Assembly (NCBI RefSeq): GCF_003333265.1
Contig: NZ_QOLB01000121.1
Coordinates: forward strand, 1 to 39,668
Direction of reading: 5' to 3'
Source: Candidatus Halocynthiibacter alkanivorans
GTDB lineage: Bacteria > Pseudomonadota > Alphaproteobacteria > Rhodobacterales > Rhodobacteraceae
DNA: 39,668 nt
Part shown: piece by piece, positions 33,901 through 39,668 of the stretch
How the letters are laid out: every line of letters starts with the position of its first letter
Position numbering within the stretch: position 1 is the stretch's first letter
The notes under the pieces: generated by a model
Database searches by the model: none
What the model was told of the DNA's origin: nothing
Seen by the model: only the letters and a program-made list of their open reading frames with translations
Translations under genes and position numbers: made by a program

Positions 33901-36134
33901 CCGGCGCTCTCCCCGCGGCCTTTTTGCAAATGCGCCAGCACCGCATCGCGCGGCCCGTCCACCGCCAGACGGCCGTTTTGCAGGATAAGCGTGCGCTCCG
34001 TCAGCGACAGGATTGGCAGCCGGTGGGTGGCAATGATCGCAGTACGGCCCTTGAGCCAGCTTTCCAGCCGGCTGACCAGCGTGGCTTCCAGCGTCTGGTC
34101 AAGCGCGGCGGTGGGCTCATCCAGCAGCACGATGCGCGGATCCTGCAGCCACAGGCGCGCCCAGCCGATCGACTGGCGCTGCCCGACGGACAGACCGGCA
34201 CCACTGTCGCTGATTTCCAGATCCAGCCCGCGGTGATGGGCGCGCAGAAACGGTCCCAGCCCGGCAAAATCCAGCGCTTGTAACAGCCGGTCGTCATTGC
34301 GCTCCAGCATGTTCAGATTGAGATTGTCGCGCAGGGTGCCGGCAAACAGCCGTACGTCCTGGCTGAGATAGCCGATGTTGCGGCGGATATCGCGCGGATC
34401 AATCATTGCCATATCGACCCCGTCCAGCATCACCCGGCCGGATGTGGGCGCGTGCAGACCCGACAGGATTTTCAGCAGCGTTGATTTGCCCGAACCGTTG
34501 GAGCCCAGGATGGCCAGCGACTGCCCGGCCTGAATGTCGATGCCCGGCACCTCGAGCACCGGCGCTGCGTCGTCCTCATAGCGGTAGCTCAGTTCGCGCA
34601 GCTCAAAGCGCCCCTGCAACTGCTCCCTGCGCAGATAGCGGCGCCCTTCGCTCTGATCCTGCTCCGCCAGCGCGATTGCATCCAGCCCTGCCAGCGCCGC
34701 TTTGACATTGGACCAGCGCGCCATGGTGCCCGACAGCTGGGTCAGTGGCGCCAGGGTGCGGCTGGTCAGCAGGCCGACAGCGATAATGGTGCCGACAGTA
34801 AAATTGCCGGCAAAAACCTGGTAAGTTCCGTACACCACCGCAGAAATATAGGTGGCCTGCTGCACGCCCTGGCTCCAGAAGCTGAGCGCGGAGGCCAGTT
34901 TGCGCTGCTCGCCCGAGGTCTGCGCCCCCAGCAGGTTCAGCTCGTGCCAGAGACGGCGCACCCGGTCCTCACCGCGCAGAGTTTTTAACGTGTCGAGCTC
35001 AAAGATGGTTTCGTGCAGCAGGCGCGAGGCTTTGGCCGAGGCGCCCTGGGCTTTGAGGGTCAGCGCAACCATGCGCCGCTGCATGAAATAGCCCGGCAGC
35101 AGCATCAGCACGCCGCCCAGCATCAGCACCCAGACCAGATTGCCGGCGATCGAGGCCACCAGCAGCAGAAACACAAAGATAAATGGCACATCGGCAATGG
35201 TGCCAATGGTGGAGGAGGTGAAAAACTCACGCACTGAACCAAATTCCCGCATCGCCGAAAACAGGCCGGACGGCGTGTTCGCCCGCCGGTCACTGCGCAT
35301 GCCCAGAATACGGTCCATCAGCACGCTCTGCACATTCAGCTCAATGATGCGCCCGGCGCTGTCCATCAGCCGCGCGCGTGCCAGTTTCAGCACCACCTCC
35401 ATCACAATGGCGGTGAACGCGCCGATCGCCAGCACCCAGAGCGTTGGAATCGACTGGTTCGGGATCACCCGGTCATAGACCTGCAGCGAAAACAGCGCCA
35501 CCGCCACCGCCAGCAGATTGGCCACAAAGGAACCGAGCGCGATTTCCCCGATCTGGCGGCGGAACTTTGGAAACTGACTCCAGAACCAGTGCGCCTCTGT
35601 GCTGTCCGGCACATGGGTCCGGGCCAGCTGCGCCGTGGCCAGGCGGGCCTGCAGCAATGTGCCGGTGTAATAGGGGGCGAATTCAGCCAGAGGCACTTCG
35701 GTGCGGTTGCCGGCACAGCTGTCATCATAGATGGTCAGAACTCCGGCCTGCTGGCTCAGCACCAGCACCAGGCGCCCGCCGCTCATGCTTGCAATCGCCG
35801 GCCAGTGGTCTGGCGACAGTTGCGCCACCTTTTGAACGCGGGCGTCGATCTTCTGCGCACGCAGGGCGGCGGCCAGAGCGTCCGGGGCAACGTCATCTTC
35901 GCCCTGCGCAGCAATGTGGTCGACCAGATCAGAGGTCGCCACATCGGCGCCGATCCGGCTTGCCAGAACCGCGGCGATGCCCGCCCGGGCATGCAGCCGG
36001 TTTTCAAACTGCGAACGCCCCGGCGCCTGGGTCTGGCTCGGGTCAGCGGCACGCGCGGCCGGACCAGGTCCCGGCGACAGGGTGGTTTTTTTGCGGCTGG
36101 CAGTGACACTGAAGGCGACCGGCGTATTGCTCAT
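33897..36134 (-). CDS. Type I secretion ABC exporter with peptidase-like N-domain (LapB-like)
   Basis: 745-residue inner-membrane exporter. After a ~45-residue disordered Pro/Ala-rich leader comes a C39-peptidase-like domain (about 50-165) without the catalytic cysteine: it is a substrate-docking domain, as in RTX and large-adhesin exporters, and not a leader peptidase. Six helices follow (about 195-470). The ATPase has Walker A GSNGSGKST, a signature written LSVGQRQSIGWARLW (instead of LSGGQ), Walker B IVLLDEPTAALDQ and H-loop ATHRLP. The start overlaps the tolC-like stop (ATGA). The partner adhesin is upstream, so this exporter is dedicated to it by position. Confidence 0.93.
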   Translation of the reverse strand: MSNTPVAFSVTASRKKTTLSPGPGPAARAADPSQTQAPGRSQFENRLHARAGIAAVLASRIGADVATSDLVDHIAAQGEDDVAPDALAAALRAQKIDARVQKVAQLSPDHWPAIASMSGGRLVLVLSQQAGVLTIYDDSCAGNRTEVPLAEFAPYYTGTLLQARLATAQLARTHVPDSTEAHWFWSQFPKFRRQIGEIALGSFVANLLAVAVALFSLQVYDRVIPNQSIPTLWVLAIGAFTAIVMEVVLKLARARLMDSAGRIIELNVQSVLMDRILGMRSDRRANTPSGLFSAMREFGSVREFFTSSTIGTIADVPFIFVFLLLVASIAGNLVWVLMLGGVLMLLPGYFMQRRMVALTLKAQGASAKASRLLHETIFELDTLKTLRGEDRVRRLWHELNLLGAQTSGEQRKLASALSFWSQGVQQATYISAVVYGTYQVFAGNFTVGTIIAVGLLTSRTLAPLTQLSGTMARWSNVKAALAGLDAIALAEQDQSEGRRYLRREQLQGRFELRELSYRYEDDAAPVLEVPGIDIQAGQSLAILGSNGSGKSTLLKILSGLHAPTSGRVMLDGVDMAMIDPRDIRRNIGYLSQDVRLFAGTLRDNLNLNMLERNDDRLLQALDFAGLGPFLRAHHRGLDLEISDSGAGLSVGQRQSIGWARLWLQDPRIVLLDEPTAALDQTLEATLVSRLESWLKGRTAIIATHRLPILSLTERTLILQNGRLAVDGPRDAVLAHLQKGRGESAG

Positions 36135-37564
36135 AACGCTGATCCATCCGCCAGCACGCCCAGAATATTCGCGGTTTGCAGCGCAGCCAAAGCGGCTTTG
36201 AACCGCAGCCTGATGGCATTCTGCTCCTGAGACACCAGCTTTTCATGCAGCGCAATCACGTCCATCACCGAACGCTGCCCGGCCTCAAACTGCTCGCGGA
36301 ACTGCGCCAGGGTGAGCCGGGTCCGCCGCGCCGACTGATCGGCGTCCTGCGCCTGGCGCAGATCCGCCTTTTCGGCCTCCCGCAGCCGGCTGATCTGTCG
36401 GGCCGCATCTTCGCGCGCCTGTGCCACCCGGGCCTCCGCCGCGTCGCGGCTGGCCCTGATGGCGTTCAGACTGGCGCCGGTGCCAAACCCAAATCCCCGT
36501 TCAGAGCCGATGTTCAGCCCGGCGGAGTTGCCCTGATTGCTAAGAGAGCCGCGCGCGGTAAGGCCGGGCAGGAAACCAGCCCGCGCCATGGTGGCTTCTG
36601 AGACGGCGCGACGGGCTTCGGCCTGGGCCCGCAAAACGCTCAGTGCTTGCAGCTGTGGTGCCGGCAGCGCCAGCGGCGCCAGGCCGGACAGGCGGCTCAG
36701 ATCGCCCCCTGCCATGGCGGCAAGCTCGGCAAATGAAGTGCGCTCTGCGTCGGTTGCAGCCTGATACATCGCGTTGAGTTCGGCCAGTTTTGCCCGGCTC
36801 ACGGTCTGATCAGACAACGGTGCAATACCGCCGGACACCCGGCCGGAGACAATCCGGTCAAATTCACGCATCTGCACCAGAGACGAGGCCAGATCAATCT
36901 GCTGCGCCCGCGCTTCTTCGGCGGCAAGATACAGCGACAGCGCTGAGAACAGCCGGCCATTCACATCCAGCGACAGGTTGACCGCTGCGACTTCAACATC
37001 GGCGCGGGCAAAGGCGCGTTCCGCCTTTTTGCGGCCGTTGTCCCACAGCACCTGATCCAGCACCAGTCCGGCGACCACATCGCCAAGGCTGGAAAGGCTG
37101 ACCGAAGGGCCGATGGTGGGCAGCCAGTTTTTATCCGCTGCCTCGGAGCGCAGCCGCGCGGCGCGCAATTCAGAGACCGCTGCCCCTGCAGACGCCCGGC
37201 TCACTGCCAGGGCAACCTCGGCATAAGCGCCGCTGTTCAGAACAGACTGACGTGACTGAAGGTCGCCGATGACGCCCGTAGCGCCGGAGGCAGTGGCAGT
37301 GGCAGTGGCAGTGGCAGTGGCAGAAGTATTGGCGGAGCTGAGAGTGTTGGCGATACCGGCGGTGTTGACACTGTCGGCAGCACCGGGCCAGGCGGATTGC
37401 CCGGCAGCCACAGTGCCCTGCGTTGTTTCATAGCGCGCCACGCTTGTCGCCGCTGAGGTGGAGGCCAGAAAGGGCACGTTCAAAGCGCCCTCACCACCAA
37501 GACAACCGCCAAGAGACAGGGCAACACCTGTCAGCAAAGCCGCCTTCCGTCCCACCTTTTGCAC
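36131..37564 (-). CDS. TolC-family outer-membrane lipoprotein of type I secretion
   Basis: 477-residue outer-membrane channel subunit. I choose GTG 37564, because GGGAGGG lies six bases ahead of it and it gives a lipoprotein signal (VQKVGRKAALLTGVALSLGGC with lipobox LGGC); the longer frame from TTG 37597 would put that binding site inside the gene. The body has long helices typical of TolC (RASAGAAVSELRAARLRSEA; FREQFEAGQRSVMDVIALHE). Residues about 35-95 are low-complexity and include an Ala-Thr dipeptide tract encoded by a hexanucleotide repeat. The last two residues overlap the next start. First of the three secretion genes after the adhesin. Confidence 0.9.
   Translation of the reverse strand: MQKVGRKAALLTGVALSLGGCLGGEGALNVPFLASTSAATSVARYETTQGTVAAGQSAWPGAADSVNTAGIANTLSSANTSATATATATATASGATGVIGDLQSRQSVLNSGAYAEVALAVSRASAGAAVSELRAARLRSEAADKNWLPTIGPSVSLSSLGDVVAGLVLDQVLWDNGRKKAERAFARADVEVAAVNLSLDVNGRLFSALSLYLAAEEARAQQIDLASSLVQMREFDRIVSGRVSGGIAPLSDQTVSRAKLAELNAMYQAATDAERTSFAELAAMAGGDLSRLSGLAPLALPAPQLQALSVLRAQAEARRAVSEATMARAGFLPGLTARGSLSNQGNSAGLNIGSERGFGFGTGASLNAIRASRDAAEARVAQAREDAARQISRLREAEKADLRQAQDADQSARRTRLTLAQFREQFEAGQRSVMDVIALHEKLVSQEQNAIRLRFKAALAALQTANILGVLADGSAL
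37289..37324. repeat. GGCAGT hexanucleotide repeat within the tolC-like gene
   Basis: Five perfect tandem GGCAGT units plus one degenerate unit (GGCAGA). Read on the minus strand they encode (Ala-Thr)n. A change in copy number keeps the frame. Confidence 0.85.
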
Positions 37565-37624
37565 GCACGTCCCTCCCGGGGGGTAAACAGTCAACAAGCG
37601 CCGGTTTCCGGCCCCTGCGTATAC
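37565..37624 (-). promoter_or_regulatory. Adhesin-tolC spacer with ribosome binding site
   Basis: Only 60 bp separate the adhesin stop from the tolC-like start. It holds the GGGAGGG binding site and no terminator-like stem with T-tract, so the secretion genes are probably transcribed together with the adhesin. Confidence 0.5.
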
Positions 37625-39668
37625 CTAAATAACGACGGAGATGTCGTCGTCAATAATCAGACGCCCGCCCTCGTCCCCCAGGGTATAGACAGCGAACGTG
37701 TTGCCAGCGATGTTTTCCGTTTCGCCGGTCGCCACAGCTCCGATGGCGGTTACAGTATCATCTGTCCCACCCTGGATATGCAGGTTATTTGACGAGTCGG
37801 AAAGGTCGTTCAACATATCTGCTGTGATGGTCAGCTGGCTGTCATCCGCAAAATCCAGATTCACCGCCTCGATGTCAAAATTGGCCAGGCCTGAGACTGT
37901 CAGGTCCACGATCGCCGGTCCGGTCTGATCCAGAACGACCAGCGTATCGGCGCTGTTGCCCTCGCTGTCTGCCGCCGCAACAACAATACTGCTGCCGTCC
38001 GACACAGGGTCGAACCCATAGTATTGTCCGCTGGGCAGATCGGTAACAGTTGCGTTCAGATTTGATGCCGGGTCGTCGCCGCTGATTTCATATAGGATCG
38101 CCGGATCCGACATGTCAGTCGTTTGCAATGCGGTAACAGCACCTTCATTGGAAATCGTCTGCGCAGTGATGACCGGCGCGGCCACGGTATCAACTGTAAA
38201 CGTATCGGTTATGGTGAGCGTATTTCCCACAGTATCGGTCGCTGTGATGGTCGCCGTAGCGGTGTATTCGCCAGCAGCAATGGTGCCGCCCTCGAAATCA
38301 ACGCTCCAGTTTCCGTCCCCGTCCGCGGTCCCGGTCCGTGTGACCCCGTCGATTTCGATGGAAACCTCTGCGTTGGCCTCGGTTGTCCCCTCCAGCGTGA
38401 TGCCATCGCCACGTTCTGCTTCGCTGACCACCGGTCCTTCAGTGGGACCGTCACTGGTCAGCCCGTTGACATAAGTGTCGATTGTCAGCTGCACAAATTC
38501 AATGGTTTCATTTCCGGCAGTGTCGGTTGCGATCACCTGAACATAGGGTTGGGCGCCATGCGGTTCTGTGGGCACAAGGCCAGGATCAAATGCGACTGAC
38601 CAGTTGCCGTTTTCATCCGCCGCAACATTGACAGGAACACCTTCCAGAATAACCACAATGTCAGAGCCTGCTTCGGCCTGGCCGGTCACGGTAATGCCAT
38701 TGGCCTCTTCCGCAGCCGAGACCACATTGTCCCCTTCAATCAGGTCAACAGAAAGCGAGCTTTCCGTGTCGACCGTGACGCTCTTGGTATAAGCGGCACT
38801 GTTGCCAGCGGCATCGGTGACAGTAGCCACAATGTTCGTCTCATAGGTACCCGCAACCAGGGTTCCCGCAGGAACCGTCACGGACCAGTTGCCGCCGCCG
38901 TCCACTACAGTTGTATATGTATTGCCGGCAATCTCCAGCGCCAGAGATGCCCCGGCCTCAGATGTGCCGCTGATGGCAATACCGGCGGCGGATTCGGTGA
39001 GGTTAATCACATCGTCTTCCGCCACTGTGTCAAAGCGGACCGCAGCCGCTTCTGTGTCCACCACAATGGTATCGGTGAAAGTCTGTTCATTGCCATAGAT
39101 GTCACTGGTGACCATCGTCACGGCCGCTTCATATTCACCTGAGGTCAGGCTGCCGGCGGCAAAGCTGACGCTCCACTGCCCGTCCGCGCCAACCGTGGTG
39201 CTTTGCGTCACACCCTGAATTTCAACGGAGACACTTGCCCCGGCTTCACCGGTGCCGGACACCTCTGTGCCATCGGCCATGTCTTCTGCGTTGACCACAT
39301 GATCCACGCTGTCCAGACCCGCCGTCACCGCAAGATCCGGAGCTGTGGTGTCAATCAGAACCGTCGGGCCGCTCAATGTGAAGACATCTCCACCGGGCTC
39401 GGTCACGACAACCGACGCGACATAACTGTCGTCTGCCGGCAGTTCCGCAGGTGGAACGGTTGCGCTCCAGTTGCCTTCGCTGTCGGTGATCACGGTCACA
39501 ACTGCAGTTCCAACAGTGACCTCAACAGAAGACCCCGCTTCGGCCTCACCTGTCACGGTCAGCGCGGCGCGCTCCGCCCCAGGGCCGGCCACCAGAACGG
39601 ACCCGCCATCGACCAACGGCCCATCGTTGTTGCCACCGCCACCACCCCCGCCCCCGCCGCCGCCGCCG
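37625..39668 (-). CDS. Large Ig-repeat surface adhesin, Bap/LapA-like (C-terminal part only)
   Basis: Open on the minus strand from the window edge to a TAA at 37625; at least 681 residues are seen. The edge begins with a run of 12 glycines, then NNDGPLVDGG, so the visible part starts within a glycine hinge and the gene continues beyond the window. About five bacterial Ig-like repeats of ~95-100 residues follow, each with a G-x-AEAGSxVxVxI strand pair, a GNWSV motif and a closing VDT (examples: ISGTSEAGASLALEIAGNTY, TVDTESSLSV). The last ~150 residues differ (YEISGDDPASNLNATVTDLP to LIIDDDISVVI) and would carry the C-terminal type I secretion signal. Almost no Cys, many Asp/Thr/Val. Neighbours are the three secretion genes. 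Confidence 0.88.
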   Translation of the reverse strand, partial: GGGGGGGGGGGGNNDGPLVDGGSVLVAGPGAERAALTVTGEAEAGSSVEVTVGTAVVTVITDSEGNWSATVPPAELPADDSYVASVVVTEPGGDVFTLSGPTVLIDTTAPDLAVTAGLDSVDHVVNAEDMADGTEVSGTGEAGASVSVEIQGVTQSTTVGADGQWSVSFAAGSLTSGEYEAAVTMVTSDIYGNEQTFTDTIVVDTEAAAVRFDTVAEDDVINLTESAAGIAISGTSEAGASLALEIAGNTYTTVVDGGGNWSVTVPAGTLVAGTYETNIVATVTDAAGNSAAYTKSVTVDTESSLSVDLIEGDNVVSAAEEANGITVTGQAEAGSDIVVILEGVPVNVAADENGNWSVAFDPGLVPTEPHGAQPYVQVIATDTAGNETIEFVQLTIDTYVNGLTSDGPTEGPVVSEAERGDGITLEGTTEANAEVSIEIDGVTRTGTADGDGNWSVDFEGGTIAAGEYTATATITATDTVGNTLTITDTFTVDTVAAPVITAQTISNEGAVTALQTTDMSDPAILYEISGDDPASNLNATVTDLPSGQYYGFDPVSDGSSIVVAAADSEGNSADTLVVLDQTGPAIVDLTVSGLANFDIEAVNLDFADDSQLTITADMLNDLSDSSNNLHIQGGTDDTVTAIGAVATGETENIAGNTFAVYTLGDEGGRLIIDDDISVVI

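Noticed and set aside
33897-36134. LSVGQ in the exporter as a sign of an inactive ATPase
   Set aside because: Walker A, Walker B and H-loop are intact and LSVGQ-type variants occur among large-adhesin exporters.
37289-37324. CRISPR-like array
   Set aside because: Simple 6-bp tandem repeat inside a coding region without spacers.
39602-39668. GGC/GGG run as a sequencing artefact or non-coding repeat
   Set aside because: It stays in frame with the adhesin and encodes a polyglycine hinge, which is common in large secreted adhesins.

Overview
This window is chromosomal DNA from a GC-rich alphaproteobacterium, most likely a marine Rhodobacteraceae (Roseobacter group) member. The evidence is the short accB-accC-aat-DUF2155-mlaD-NDUFA12 block, the clpP-clpX pair, an NDUFA12-type complex I accessory protein (a feature of Alphaproteobacteria), a ScfR-type XRE regulator, and three separate ABC uptake systems for nitrogen-containing organic compounds. 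No tRNA, rRNA, CRISPR array or intact insertion sequence was seen. Nothing could be searched, so family assignments rest on motifs and remembered family sequences.

Layout, left to right. (1) 1-5928: a truncated XRE/ScfR-type regulator on the minus strand faces a five-gene branched-chain-amino-acid/urea-type (HAAT) importer: binding protein, two permeases, two ATPases. (2) 6148-7417: an ArsR repressor with an SRPBCC/AHSA1 protein, then an AT-rich orphan membrane protein. (3) 7668-19104: a reductive pyrimidine (or hydantoin) catabolism island. It holds an NMT1/SsuA-like ABC importer, dihydropyrimidinase, an M20 carbamoyl-amidohydrolase (beta-ureidopropionase type), a RutR-like TetR regulator, a small hypothetical protein, and the two subunits of NAD(P)-dependent dihydropyrimidine dehydrogenase (PreA, PreT). 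Three copies of a RutR-like palindrome lie upstream of hydA, between hyuC and rutR, and upstream of preT. (4) 19372-25628: housekeeping genes for fatty-acid synthesis (accBC), N-end rule tagging (aat), envelope (DUF2155, MlaD), complex I (NDUFA12) and proteolysis (clpX, clpP). (5) 25955-31981: a creatinase gene followed by a complete PotABCD-like importer, which suggests uptake and hydrolysis of creatine or a related guanidino compound. (6) 32078-32730: an FMN riboswitch controlling a type-II lumazine synthase (RibH2). (7) 32731-39668 (minus strand): a type I secretion system (HlyD-type adaptor, LapB-like ABC exporter with a peptidase-like domain, TolC-like lipoprotein) behind a large Ig-repeat adhesin that runs off the window.

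How it fits together: the three importers and their linked hydrolases read as a scavenging repertoire for dissolved organic nitrogen (unknown HAAT substrate, pyrimidines, creatine). The secretion/adhesin locus points to surface attachment. Two of the three importers carry a strong perfect or near-perfect hairpin directly after the binding-protein gene, a likely device for making binding protein in excess of permease.
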